A stretch of DNA of 64,000 nt, taken from Cliona cf. orientalis. Its lineage: Eukaryota; Porifera; Demospongiae; Clionaida; Clionaidae. A program made the position numbers and the translations under genes. Position 1 is the stretch's first letter. Every line of letters begins with the position of its first letter. Of this stretch, positions 48,049-58,786 are shown one piece after another. Location of the stretch: positions 744,001 to 808,000 of the forward strand of contig OZ005703.1 in NCBI GenBank assembly GCA_963930775.1, in the 5' to 3' direction. The notes below the pieces were generated by a model that worked only from the letters and a program-made list of their open reading frames with translations, was not told where the DNA came from and did not search any database.

Positions 48049-50080
48049 TAAGAGAGAGATGTAGATGTATACCTTTATTCATGTGGTGTGTGTGTGTGTG
48101 TAGGTGTATACATAAATGTATCACAACTGGAGTAATAAGGAAACCTAGAGAAACCATCTAAAGAATCTGCTTAGGCACACACACTCACTCACATTCATAC
48201 TCAAACATACCATATTCACATGTACTAGCACTCGTACATTGTATATGTCACATACACACAATGTACGTTCAAATTTTCAAAGCAGAGTATAATACAAGAT
48301 TATGCTCTAAACTCACAGCGAATGGGTCAGCCTGCTCCCAAGTGATGGAGGTGCCCCAGGTAGCCCTTCTGTCCTGCAGTGACTCCGGCACCATGAAGAT
48401 GATGAAGAGAAGGTTGAAGAGGGTGATCATGGTGGCTAGGATGATGACCTGGGCCTCACCGTGGTCGTAGGTCTCGATGTACGTGCCAAGGGCGGGGCTA
48501 ATCACTAAACTGGCAGCGAAAGTTGCTGAGACCTGTCATGTGTAAACCCAAGGTGAGCATGAGAGAGAGAGAACACAGTAGCTTTACAAAGTTTAAAAAA
48601 ATCTATAATCATTGGGCTCAGGCTTATCAAAACTATATCCAATACATGTAGTGAAAAATGAGTCAACTGAGAGTGATATTATGATTGCATATACTTAGCA
48701 AATAAGGAGAATGGGGTACATGTTGTGCGTTTAGAGACACCCAATTTTTATCAAGTTTGGAGACTGGCCAATCATTGAAGATAAAAAAAAACACACCACT
48801 TTGAGTTTGGCAGGCAACCGAATGTGGCTATTAACCATCACTAAAATATTTATACTCAATGTTGACAGACTTACAAGTCCATAGGAGCAAGATCTTTCAC
48901 TCTCATTGGTACAGTCGGCCACATAGGCAAATACGATGGAGAAGGTGACGGCAAAGATGCCAGAGAAAGCAACAGCTATGAAATACGCTCTGCAGAAAAG
49001 GAAAATAAACAGTTATTTTTGATAGGACTATAAACTATACACACACAAAGGCAATACTATTATCATTCTGTAAGCTTCGAAGTGTTATAAATATAATATA
49101 GCATTTATATCGGTACAATATTAAAGTTTGATAGGTATATACACACATAGTACAATATTATTATAATGACTTACGTGGCGTTTAGAAGTAAGATCGGGAT
49201 GGGTGCACACGTAAAGAAAACAGCTAGAATGAGGAAAGACTTTCTGCCCCAGGCATCAGAGAGAGCGCCAATCAGTGGAGCTGACAGGAAGGAGAGGATA
49301 CCCTAAAGTTAGGTGAGGGAAAGTGAAAATCAAGTTTAATAGGGCTCTACTAACAGACTGAAGGAAGTTATGGTGCTAACCTTGATTCCTTGTACAATGC
49401 CGTTCTTCAAGAAGGTACCCGTTGGAAATGCTATTTTTAGTGCCTGAAATGGATGTATTTTTTATCAAAATTTTCAACATACATGTACTTTTACATAATT
49501 TGAATGTCAATGATTTTCGTAGGCACACGAGGTACAATACCGTATCCGATCTAATTAACGCGCCATGAAAAAATAATTACGAGTGCTGGGTGGCGCGCCA
49601 TTAGAGCCTGAAAATTATCCTTCGCGACCAGGTGGCGCGCAAAATTGTACACAAAAGCATAGGGACGCGTGGGTGGGCGCATCTAAATAGAGCGTGAAAA
49701 TTGCACTTCAGGCCGAGGTGGCGCATCTATTAGAGAGGCGCGTTAATTAGATCGGATACGGTACTAGTAGTAGTAAATTATTTAGCTATGCAAACCTACC
49801 TGTATTGTTGGTGATGTGAGAAGCCCCCAGGCAAAGAACTCGAGAAATATGACTATAGTGGCGTGAATCACGCTCGGCTTCCCATAACCCTGAGTGAAAA
49901 TGAAACGAGACGATGACACGACGGGGTGGAGAATTAATTTTTGAATCCAGGCAAAGAATAAATTTGCGACTATACCTCTACTAAATCACAGTCGGGAGAT
50001 TTTAATCTCTTTGTTCTTCTGGAAGTAGTGAACATCTGCTTTAATTTCTTCAGCGTTTTGAGTTTTCTCAGACCTTCCAT
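46658..50080 (-). CDS. MFSD14A: MFSD14 (HIAT1-type) major facilitator transporter (510 aa)
   Basis: Exons in transcript order: 50080-49976, 49889-49800, 49443-49381, 49302-49175, 48989-48875, 48532-48317, 47959-47661, 47280-46968, 46861-46658. The product matches MFSD14A/B through VIHATIVIFLEFFAWGLLTS, GILSFLSAPLIGALSDAWGR, FFTCAPIPILL, FAVTFSIVFAYVADCTNE, SCSYGLVSATFAASLV, ITWEQADPFASLRK, FLSYLPEAGQYSCFFLYLRQ, SALVSRNADSEQQGVVLGIL and RGLCNGLGPALFG. This gives about 12 transmembrane helices. GALSDAWGRKS is the family's loop 2-3 signature. It is a predicted solute carrier whose substrate is not settled. The family has A and B copies in vertebrates; this is probably the pre-duplication form. 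The last exon ends TAG at 46658-46660. Introns hold two MITE-like elements and a long (GA)n tract. Confidence 0.9.
47329..47542. mobile_element. MITE-like element, ~214 bp, TA-bounded
   Basis: Starts TACCGTAGGATGGGTTTTAA; the other end read on the opposite strand starts TACCGTAGGTCGGGTTTTAA. Both outer ends are TA. The interior repeats words such as aattgcga and taattgcg in both orientations. It is non-coding and lies in the MFSD14 intron between exons 7 and 8. Confidence 0.85.
47968..48057. repeat. (GA)n microsatellite beside MFSD14 exon 7
   Basis: About 90 bp of AG dinucleotides on the plus strand. Read in the MFSD14 direction it is a (TC)n tract ending about 8 bases before the exon 7 acceptor, so it forms the polypyrimidine tract of that splice site. 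Confidence 0.95.
49538..49763. mobile_element. MITE-like element, ~226 bp, with a perfect ~25-bp terminal inverted repeat
   Basis: Begins TACCGTATCCGATCTAATTA and ends with the exact reverse complement; identity continues for about 25 bases (through acgcg). TA lies at both ends. The interior has four ggtggcgcgc-like words and is GC-richer than its surroundings. It is non-coding and lies in MFSD14 intron 2. The intact termini suggest a fairly recent insertion. Confidence 0.9.
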
Positions 50081-50243
50081 CGCCTGAAGCTGTCTTGTCC
50101 AACAAGCCAACGAGTCAACGAGCCGTTGTTGCTAAATTGCATGTTTTCGGATAATTGGATCACATCCGGTAGGGCAGTAAACAAATTTTATGATTTTCGC
50201 ATAAATAGAGAAATTTCAAAAGCTGATGATTTGACAGTGAGAA
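50081..50243. promoter_or_regulatory. Shared promoter region of MFSD14 and LMBRD2
   Basis: 163 bp separate the two divergent start codons. The interval must contain both 5' UTRs and promoters. It has a CCGGT word near 50166 and an ATAAATA word near 50201; neither is decisive. Confidence 0.5.
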
Positions 50244-53200
50244 ATGGAAGGAAAGTCAAGAGTTAGTGCGCCTCTCATACTCCTCATAGAGTTCGCGTTG
50301 GCGCTGTTATTCAGCGTAGTCCTGCTGCACAAGTATGGTAATTTTAGAAAGCAGAATCCCCTGGCCCTCGGCTTCACGCTCATGGTGTGGTTCCTTAGCT
50401 TTGTCATCATCTCTCTCCTGCCAATTGACGTCTCCTCAGTAAGTCACGAGTCGTTCATGTTTTGTGTTCTAACCTCACCCTCTCTCTCTTTCTCCCCCCC
50501 CCCTCTCTTTCTCTCTCCCCTCCCTCCCTCTCTCTTTCTCTCTCTCTCTTCCCCCTTCCCTCTCTTTCTCTCTTTGTCTCTCTCTTTCCCTCCCTCTCTC
50601 TCTGTCTCTCCTCTTCTGTACAGGGATTCTACCACCTTTGTTTGGACACTACATCATGGAACAAATCAGCCACCATTGGCAGCTGTATTTCAGACAACAT
50701 TGGCATAGCTAATGACTCGAACCCCGACATTATTAGCTGTTCAAGCTACGTCTGTGCTGGTACCCTCCCTACGGCGAACCAATCCTACGCTGACTGCTGT
50801 ACGAGTCAGTGTTTCCAACCCTACACCTTTGTCTGTCAGCTCCCCCTGCAAATCCTCTGGTATATCATCTACTGGCTCTTCTTTGCCCTCTCGTGGTGAG
50901 TATATAGCAAATAATTTCATAAGGAGTTATATCTTTTATGAGTTTGGCCCAGTGATGGCTAGAGCATCAAGCTGAGTGCCACAGGTGACAGCATCATCAC
51001 CCAGGGGTGTTCCGTAAGAGAAGCTTATCTAACAAAAATTTTGATTTGCTTAGATAGATTTTTTGTCAACATCGTACATATGTCTGGTAACAGTGTGTAG
51101 GTGTATTTTATAGTATAATCTGGTGGTTGGTGGAAATGGGAGTGCCTAATGATGTATACAGATGATGTAATCCAGTGTAGTTGATTGCCAAAGAGTGAGT
51201 GGATTCATTGGTCAGATGACTCAGCGTAATAATTTCACACTATGGCCATGTAATGATAAGCTAGATCAGATGGAAATGAAGTTTTTGTAGTAACTTAAGC
51301 AAGTATGACTTAGTTACAGAAACTGAATATCAGTTGTAGAACTTTTTTGTTTACCCAGTAAAGGCTTCCACTGTTTCATGTTCCTGTGTCATTGTGTATA
51401 CACAAATTAATTTGTATTGCATTATGTGGTGGACCATTTCATTTGATGGCTTCCCTGGTAATGGAACCTTCTTTGTAAATGTACATGTGGTTACTAAATC
51501 TACACTACCTTGCCAATGTACATAATAATGTATAGGGTGAATATCACCAATAAAATACTTTAATACACTCATTTAATTTACATAGGGTTATACTCCCTCT
51601 TGCCCAGTCTTACGTACTGGCGAGCTATTTCAGCATTTGGAAGAAGATCCTAAGAGCTCTGATCGAGAACGCTCTCTTCTATGTGACGTTCTTCATCATT
51701 TTTGTCATCCTCTTCATCTATCTTGTGGTAGTGGAGCACATCATCACTTCACTGTAAGTACATGTATCCTATGCTATCTATTTTTACAAAAATTAATATA
51801 TAAAATTAATCTCAAACGTCATAAACCATGGGATATCTATTGGGATTTTTCATAGGATATGCAATCTGAGTTAAGTATACCCTTCTATTTCCAGATTAAG
51901 TACACAAATTGAAAACCTATAATGTTGATGATTTAATTTAAAAACTTGCGCCATTTGTCATTTTCTCTCAGGAGCCAGCTTCCCTACCTGGTAGCCACCG
52001 CCTCCAACACTTGGGGTCTGCTGATTCTGACCCTGCTGCTGGGGTACGGGCTCGTGGAGGTCCCACTCACACTCTGGAACGCCTCAAGGAGGAAGTACAG
52101 CCTCAACCACTGCTACTTCAAGGCGGCTAAGCTCTACACTGACATGGCAGAGGCTGATGAGAAACTGAAAGAAGTCACTGAGGTGAGTGCTTTTTTTTAG
52201 TGATTGTGTCTAAGATTTAATGATATAAATCGTTCTCAGTTGCCATCTGCATAGAAGCAATGAGATTCTCTCGAGTATTTGGTAAACTTGCCGATATTTC
52301 GATTAGGTGCTTTAGTCATCCTTAGGCCAATAGTTTATCAAACAGTTACGAAGTTGTCCACAGGGAATCTTGAAGCTAAGATAATGGCTGACTATCTACC
52401 ATTTTGAATTTTCAGCGAGTTGGCCAGGTAGCTCAGAGTCTCAAGTACAACGACCCCCTTCGTAAATATGCCAACATCATCATCAAGAAGTTCCCCGATG
52501 ACATTCAGAAAGAGTTCAGCAAAGGTCACGATGATTACGAAGACTTCCGGTCGACGGAGGATGCTCTCAGCAAGAGCTCCCTCGAGTCACTGCTCAAGAA
52601 AACAATGAAGGCCGTCAGGAAATTCAGCAGCTCTAGAATGTGAGCACATAAAAAATGGATGAACATACATAGTATAGCTGCTAGGATGACAACAGAGAGA
52701 CAGAGACTCAGAATCACTGCTGTAATACCCCTATGGAGTGACTGAAAGAAAGTTTTTGATTTATTGAATTATAGATTGCCCCCAGGCCACTCACACTGTT
52801 GCAATTTTTTGTCCTTCCTTCCTTTTAGACAGTTGCCATTTCTTTCGCTTTCCTTCCTTTGCAGACATTGGTTGGCCCTGACAGACCAGACACTGGACTT
52901 GGAGGATGTCGAACAGAATGCAGGATCAAGGTCAAGGTACACCATAAAGATAATAATATTTTTTAAAAAGTCATACATTGAGAAATTCCATACTTTATGT
53001 TGATTGCTATAATTATAATAGGCGGTTCAAGTCCTCTATCAGGAAAACGAGAGATGATACTTGGTACTTCTCCCTCCTCGAAAAGTTAGGTAGGATGAGC
53101 TCTTCCTTCTGAATACACTTTAGTTATCCTATCTACCTTCAATTTCATTTTCAACATGACATTTTTTGTTCTCACTTTGTTGCAGAGTGGCATTGGAAGC

Positions 53201-55152
53201 TTTGGTTGCGTCCGTGGAGCTACAAGGTGGCAGCTGTCCTCCTGGGCGTTCTCTCTTTTGTCATTGTGTGGTGCGAGGCCACCTTCAGTATTCAGCAGTA
53301 CCGTCTGTCAGTCTTTGCACAGATCATCTATGCCCTACATGAGCTTCACGACTACTATAACTACTTCTTAGTCGAGGTGTGTAAGAGAAGCAGCTGATGG
53401 AGGTTTGATTTTCAGTTCTAAATCATCTCTCATATCTTCTCTCTCTCCCGTTCCCTCTAAAGGTGATATCTGTAGGTATAGTTGCATACATGAGCATCTG
53501 TACGTACTTCACTGTGTTTCGTATCAAGATATTCAATCTCTACTACCTTGCCCCACGCCATTCTACTGATGAGTACAGCCTGCTCTTCAGCGCTGTGTGA
53601 GTTGAACGAACAACAGCCCTACTGTATATCTCAATAAATTTTGCTGATATTTTGGTGATATTTTCAAGAAATTTGTTGATATAAAATTTTTTTTTGTATT
53701 CTCAAGAAATTTGCTGTCAATTAAATTTGTTGATATTTTCAAGAAATTTTACTACTATTTCCATTGTTCAGTTTGCTGAGTCGTTTGGCACTGCCCATCT
53801 GTCTCAACTATCTCTACATCATCGATGTGGTCAGACTGAATCAGGAGGATATCGTTGACACACCACAGACTGCCTTTGCCAAGGTAAATACCTTATCAAC
53901 AGTGATATGGACTTTTCTTTGAATTGTATATACCTTAGGGCTACGATTATTTGCAGGTATAAATTTTAGCGGATTTCGGAAATAGTGCGTTTAGTGGGTA
54001 CTCATTTTAGCGATTCTTCAAAAGTAGCATTCTATTTATTCAAAAAGGTTGAAAAAAATTAATATTCGCGGGTACAATTTTTAGCGAAAATTGGGCAAAT
54101 CGCTAATTTTTGCTAAATTTAGTACCCGCAAACAAAGGTGTCCTTAAGGTATCATATGCATGGAAATTTTTGCCAGGAGAAAATTTTCGCCAATTATGAC
54201 AGATTTCCATATCATGTATCTATATTATCACTAAATTTTATTTATTGATAAGTTGTTTCACTGTTGACGCAGGCTACAGGAGACACGTCCCTGATTCCCT
54301 GGCTCACTGGCTACTTCTACATCTACTATCCCATCATCATAGTCCTGGTGTGTCTGGCCACGCTGCTCAGCCTCGGCACCAGGCTGGCCTCCCTCGTCGG
54401 CTACGAGAAGTTCATCGGAGAGGACGACTTTTCGGCAGACTACATCGACGAGGGGAAGGCACTGATGAAGAGAGGTGTGTGTGTGGGGGGGGGGGGGGGG
54501 GGGTTAGTAGTCCCGTGATCCACTCCCCTACTTCAAAAATGGCATTTTGACTGGAAGGGCTGGTTAGTGAATGTATGAATATTATTGTTTTATCACCACT
54601 GTTTTCAGAGAGACGAATAAGAGAGAGAAACCTAAGAGAACATGGAGTTCCCAAGGTGAGCAAAATTTTTTACGTATTATAAGATTTGTAGAACTGAGCT
54701 CTTCAACTGATCTTAATTGTAATATCTTTCTCTCATAGTCTCGAGATCAGTTGCCATTTGAGCTACTCCGCGAGTCTCGCAGTAACAGTGGTGGCATAGA
54801 CTTCTACACATCGAGGGGGAATCGCACCTCGACCGTCGCTCCCAGACAAACCCCCCTGGTCGAGGATGACTCCAGGTTCTCTCGATTCATTGGCAAGGCC
54901 AAGAACCTTGCCACGAGAGGGAAAGACTCTGTCGTATCCAAGTACCACTCGGTTAGAGGTGGCGGGAAGAAAGAAGATGTGGTTGAATTGTTGCCGGCAA
55001 ATTCTAGCTCCGAGGAATTGGTTCAGTCGAGTGGTGGGGCTAACTCCAGGGGGATTGGTCAGCCCCCTAGCCTGGGTCTGGGTCTCAGTGTGACATCAAG
55101 GAATTCCCATTCTCACGGTGAGCCTCCGAAAGATCTATTTGACGATATCTAG
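50244..55152 (+). CDS. LMBRD2: LMBRD2, LMBR1-family multi-pass membrane protein (769 aa)
   Basis: Exons: 50244-50438, 50624-50895, 51586-51753, 51972-52182, 52416-52639, 52865-52936, 53022-53089, 53186-53376, 53463-53596, 53772-53883, 54273-54474, 54609-54655, 54739-55152. The product matches human LMBRD2 along its length: [14 protein letters not shown] near the N-terminus, [10 protein letters not shown]-type region ([17 protein letters not shown]), [56 protein letters not shown], the DDYEDF motif, [59 protein letters not shown] and [20 protein letters not shown]. It predicts about nine transmembrane helices and a disordered C-terminal tail with a conserved DLFDDI-like end. LMBRD2 has been linked to beta2-adrenergic receptor signalling in vertebrates. 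Intron 10 holds a MITE-like element. Confidence 0.92.
50475..50613. repeat. TC-rich polypyrimidine tract in LMBRD2 intron 1
   Basis: About 140 bp made of CT repeats with C runs, ending about 10 bases before the acceptor of exon 2 (50624). Open reading frames across it (Ser-Leu-Pro repeats) are artefacts. Confidence 0.9.
53931..54151. mobile_element. MITE-like element, copy 2 of a two-copy family
   Basis: About 221 bp, starting TACCTTAGGGCTACGATTAT and ending gtccttaaggta. It aligns along its length with 38899-39106, including the internal inverted pair gtgggtactcattttagcg / gctaaatttagtacccgc. TA lies at both ends. It is in LMBRD2 intron 10 and non-coding. Confidence 0.85.
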
Positions 55153-55557
55153 ACAAGCAGCAGTGGAATATTGTTATGTGCAGTGGTGTACTGTTGATTT
55201 TTATACCTTGTGGAATTATTATGCGCAATCATGATACTTTATCACAATCTTTAAAGTTTAATGACAGAACTGCACAGTGCTGTAATGCGACCTTGGTATG
55301 CACGTGAAAAATAATGCAAATCGGTCCCCTTGAAAAATTTATGCAACTGCCGCTAGATACGCGCAATTCACGTAAATAAACTCACACATAAAAGCTTTTG
55401 TTTGTCAAAGGACAATAATAATATTATATAAACACACTTACATTGTCTTTTATGCTAAAGTCACAGAATACACTATAATATTATAGTTTGCTAAGTTCTG
55501 ATTTTGACTATCTATGGGTATGTAAAATAAATACTAGTTTTTGTGTGTGATCTTGAC
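55153..55557. other. Convergent 3' region between LMBRD2 and secreted copy 1
   Basis: 405 bp of AT-rich DNA. An AATAAA hexamer at about 55375-55380 is a candidate polyadenylation signal for LMBRD2. No coding sequence was seen. Confidence 0.5.
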
Positions 55558-56475
55558 TCACTGAACATACAGTTCAAGTAGGTGGATGCCAACATCATCA
55601 ACAAATCCTTCAGGTATGCATATGCGGACCTCAATATCGTCAGTTGTCAGGTTTGGTAGCTCCACAGTGAACCATGGGGGAGACTGTCCATCAGTGGTGC
55701 TGCAACACTGACCTTTACACTGCTGCCCATCCCAGATGGGATTAGCAGTATAGAGTATGTCACCAGCCCCCGAGTCCGTCGGATTGCCGGACTCACAGTA
55801 GTAGTTATTTCCCACGAATGAAGGAGGAAATGCGTTACTAGGGTGATTAGGGTCGACGCAAGGGCATTCCCACCCTAACCCGATAAAGTGTGCTCTGTCC
55901 GTAATACCAGCAGCTAATGTCCAGATGTGATTCCGAGCTCTAGGTGCACCGTGTGTCACACTGACCCCATACACGTAGTAAGAATCAATCGTATGATGAT
56001 CGATTGCGAGATGTCCAAATGCATCAGTTCCTCCAATTTGGTGGCCGATTATTCTCCCACACACTCTGCTGTACTGACGATTGGTAGCATGGAAGGTGCC
56101 TGAGCAGGTGGGGGAATAGACCCTTGGTCTTCTACACCCCCTCTTTCCATCAGTGTTCCTGTACTCCCTCCAGACGGATGGACAGTGCTGCGAAGAGTTG
56201 CTCATGTTGAGGTGAGCTACTTGATACCACACTCCAGATCCACAGTTAGGATTCACGAGGCCATGCAGTAAGAAGTCCTGTGTGATTGCTTCAACAGAAT
56301 CCCTGATATTTTTGATGGCTGCATCTCTACTCTCTTGTGCTGGGCAAATCCCAGCAGATGCAGTTTCTCCATTTCCAGGACCTGGTATGTTGACAAGATC
56401 CACAGCAGTGGTTGTAATTACTGAATGGCCCACTATGGCCAGCAGCAATACAGTGCACCAAATAAGCTGTGACAT
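55558..56475 (-). CDS. Secreted cysteine-rich protein, intronless, copy 1 (305 aa)
   Basis: A single open frame with a signal peptide (MSQLIWCTVLLLAIVGHS). I chose the Met at 56475 over an upstream Met at 56511 because it gives a standard signal peptide and aligns with copy 2. The mature protein has conserved blocks GVWYQVAHLNMSNSSQHCPS, GCRRPRVYSP, RQYSRVCGRIIGHQIG, YYVYGVSVTHGAPR, HIWTLAAG, CPC, PSFVGNNYYCESGNPTD, WDGQQCKGQCC, PPWFTVELP and TDDIEVRICIPE, ending LLELYVQ. About 14 cysteines suggest an extracellular disulphide-bonded fold. I recall uncharacterised cnidarian and sponge proteins with the same blocks, but no named domain. It lies convergent with LMBRD2 (405-bp gap), and an exact large palindrome begins 126 bp upstream of its start. 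Function unknown. Confidence 0.8.
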   Translation of the reverse strand: MSQLIWCTVLLLAIVGHSVITTTAVDLVNIPGPGNGETASAGICPAQESRDAAIKNIRDSVEAITQDFLLHGLVNPNCGSGVWYQVAHLNMSNSSQHCPSVWREYRNTDGKRGCRRPRVYSPTCSGTFHATNRQYSRVCGRIIGHQIGGTDAFGHLAIDHHTIDSYYVYGVSVTHGAPRARNHIWTLAAGITDRAHFIGLGWECPCVDPNHPSNAFPPSFVGNNYYCESGNPTDSGAGDILYTANPIWDGQQCKGQCCSTTDGQSPPWFTVELPNLTTDDIEVRICIPEGFVDDVGIHLLELYVQ

Positions 56476-56600
56476 AATTAAATTTGATTTAATTTGCTGT
56501 GAGTCTCTCAATTCTACTGTAACTGGACTTGCTAGGCTAAGTGTGCATGCTTTTATTGAAATTTTTCCTGCAGCTATTGATAGAAGTCAGTGTGTGCATA

Positions 56601-56913
56601 GTGAGTGCGTGCAGCCTTGTGCACACGAGATTCAAAACACGTGAGTTACCGTAAGTCAGTTTCAACTGGTATTGTTAAAAACGGATGCTACTACTAATCG
56701 CTTCAACTCAAAGAACTCAAAGAGAATAAAAGTGAGATATATATACATTATAGAGTTCTTTAATATATATTATATATCTCACTTTTATTCTCTTTGAGTT
56801 CTTTGAGTTGAAGCGATTAGTAGTAGCATCCGTTTTTAACAATACCAGTTGAAACTGACTTACGGTAACTCACGTGTTTTGAATCTCGTGTGCACAAGGC
56901 TGCACGCACTCAC
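56601..56913. repeat. Exact palindrome, two arms of ~143 bp around a ~26-bp loop
   Basis: Arm 1 (about 56601-56743) and arm 2 (about 56771-56913) are reverse complements with no mismatch that I can find; the arms begin gtgagtgcgtgcagccttgt. The loop is AT-rich. Inside it, symmetrically at 56647 and 56867, lie TACCGTA ends like those of the MITE-like elements. The inner 221 bp may therefore be one such element, with the outer 46 bp on each side also inverted. It lies between the two secreted-protein genes. It is either a recent inverted duplication or element, or an assembly or fold-back artefact. Confidence 0.85.
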
Positions 56914-57179
56914 ATGTTTTTCTGAGTATATTATAGTTCAGACTGCATTTGGTGGAACCTTCAATTTCATTACCTCAATTCTGCCAGATCAATTGGAGGC
57001 AGCTGCTCTCTAATAATTAACAGGCTACGTGGTTATGGGAAGAATGTGTGACAAACTTAATTATTGTGCTTACTACTAGTACTACTACATGTTATAAATT
57101 ATAGTACAATGAAATTTAGAATGGTCTTTTCTGAATTAGTGCACGTAGCAATTCCCACTCGATTTCCTATCACCATAGA

Positions 57180-58082
57180 TCACTGAACGTACAATTCCAA
57201 CAGCTGGATGACAATGTCATCCTTACTCTCTTCAGGTATGCATATGCGGACCTCAATATCGTCAGTTGTTGGGTTTGGTAGCTCCACAGTGAACCATGGG
57301 GGAGACTGTCCATCAGTGCTAGGGCTGCAACACTGACCTTCACACTGCTGCCCATCCCAGAGAGGGTCATTGGGGTAAAACAGATTAAATTGGTATGTAT
57401 TTGTTGGATTTCCTGATTCACAGTAGGAGTTATTTCCAACAAATGAAGGTGAAGGTACATTGTTGTTGTCGCGGCTGCTAAGATTGCTGCAAGGGCAATC
57501 CCATCCTTCTGTGGTATGTGCTCCTTCGGATAAACCACCTGCTAGCGTCCAGATATGATTTCGAGGCGAACCATGCGTTATGCTAACTCCATACACATAG
57601 AAAGTGTCTATATCATCTTGGCCAACTGCACTAAATCCGAATGCATTCACCGTTCCATATTGATAGCCAATAGCTCTCCCACACACCTGGCTATACTGAC
57701 GACCGGTTGGGTAGAAAGTAGCAGGACAGCTACCAAATGATGTCTGTGGTCTTCTGCACCCCCTCACTCCACTGTCGCTGTACTCACTCCAGGAAAGTGG
57801 ACAGTGCTGTGAGGAATTGCTCATATTGAGGTGTGCTATTTGATGCCAAAGCCCAGGTCCACAGTTGAAACTGAACAGGTCTTGAGCTGCAGACAGTGTG
57901 CTCAATACAGAAGTGCTGATGCTCTCGATGACTGCATCTCTAGCCTCTTGAAGAGGGCAGGTCCTAAGTAGTTCTCCATTCCCTGGTAGACTCACTGGAT
58001 TTGAGGTAGCTGCCAAGGTAGTTAAATGGACCACCAGGATCTGGAGCAACACTGTGCACCAAAACATAATAGGTTGCGGCAT
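57180..58082 (-). CDS. Secreted cysteine-rich protein, intronless, copy 2 (300 aa)
   Basis: A tandem paralogue of the gene at 55558-56475, in the same orientation 705 bp upstream of it. Signal peptide MPQPIMFWCTVLLQILVVHL. The same block order is present: GLWHQIAHLNMSNSSQHCPL, SGVRGCRRPQTS, RQYSQVCGRAIGYQYG, TFYVYGVSITHGSPRNHIWT, CPC, PSFVGNNSYCESGNPTN, DPLWDGQQCEGQCC, PPWFTVELPNPTTDDIEVRI, ending LLELYVQ. The two proteins are clearly homologous along their length but differ in many places, so the duplication is not very recent, in contrast to the exact palindrome between them. The absence of introns is unusual for this window and could mean an origin by retroposition before the tandem duplication. 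Function unknown. Confidence 0.8.
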   Translation of the reverse strand: MPQPIMFWCTVLLQILVVHLTTLAATSNPVSLPGNGELLRTCPLQEARDAVIESISTSVLSTLSAAQDLFSFNCGPGLWHQIAHLNMSNSSQHCPLSWSEYSDSGVRGCRRPQTSFGSCPATFYPTGRQYSQVCGRAIGYQYGTVNAFGFSAVGQDDIDTFYVYGVSITHGSPRNHIWTLAGGLSEGAHTTEGWDCPCSNLSSRDNNNVPSPSFVGNNSYCESGNPTNTYQFNLFYPNDPLWDGQQCEGQCCSPSTDGQSPPWFTVELPNPTTDDIEVRICIPEESKDDIVIQLLELYVQ

Positions 58083-58786
58083 AGGACAAGACTTGTCAGA
58101 AACACTACTAAAAGAGTTGATATGCTTTATTCTATAACTGCGGCTAGCGTGTGCAGGTACAATTAAATTACTGAGTTAGTTTATAATTAACCAAGGGATT
58201 AACAAAAATGCATACAATGCGAGCAATGATGTACATGACATTGTAATTCGATATTCCATTATTGCAATATATCGTCTCACTTTTCAGGGAAAGATCAGCT
58301 AGCCCACAGTGGTGATGCAATACCGGTGCATCCAGGGCTGGGAAGGGAGTGATCTGGTACACGTCATGTAGGTAGATACATAACATGTTAAACTAAGAAA
58401 ATTATCATAGTTTATAGAATTCAAAACTAGCTTGATAGTACTTTCTCAGAATCTCAGTGCATGGTCAGACCTGGACAATACATGTACAAACTACAATGAC
58501 CGTACAAGTTGTTTTGCTGTGCTTCCTAATTAAAATTAATGCCTGTGCATGTAGACACCATGCATAATGATTAACGACATGTAATCAATTGTAATCTTAT
58601 AATTGTTGCAGAAAGGCATAGATCAGAGTATACACACACACACACACTACACACATCATATTATGCAAAAGGTCAAAGGGTAAGAGTGAAGTACTCAAAA
58701 TGAAAATGAAAACACAACGAATAACATTATGATAAGAACATTAATAATATTATAGCCACAGGAATTTATAATTTTTCAGTTAATTG
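58083..58786. other. Intergenic region
   Basis: About 700 bp between secreted-protein copy 2 and the 3' end of the large minus-strand gene. It contains a short CA run near 58633-58648. No gene was recognised. Confidence 0.5.
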
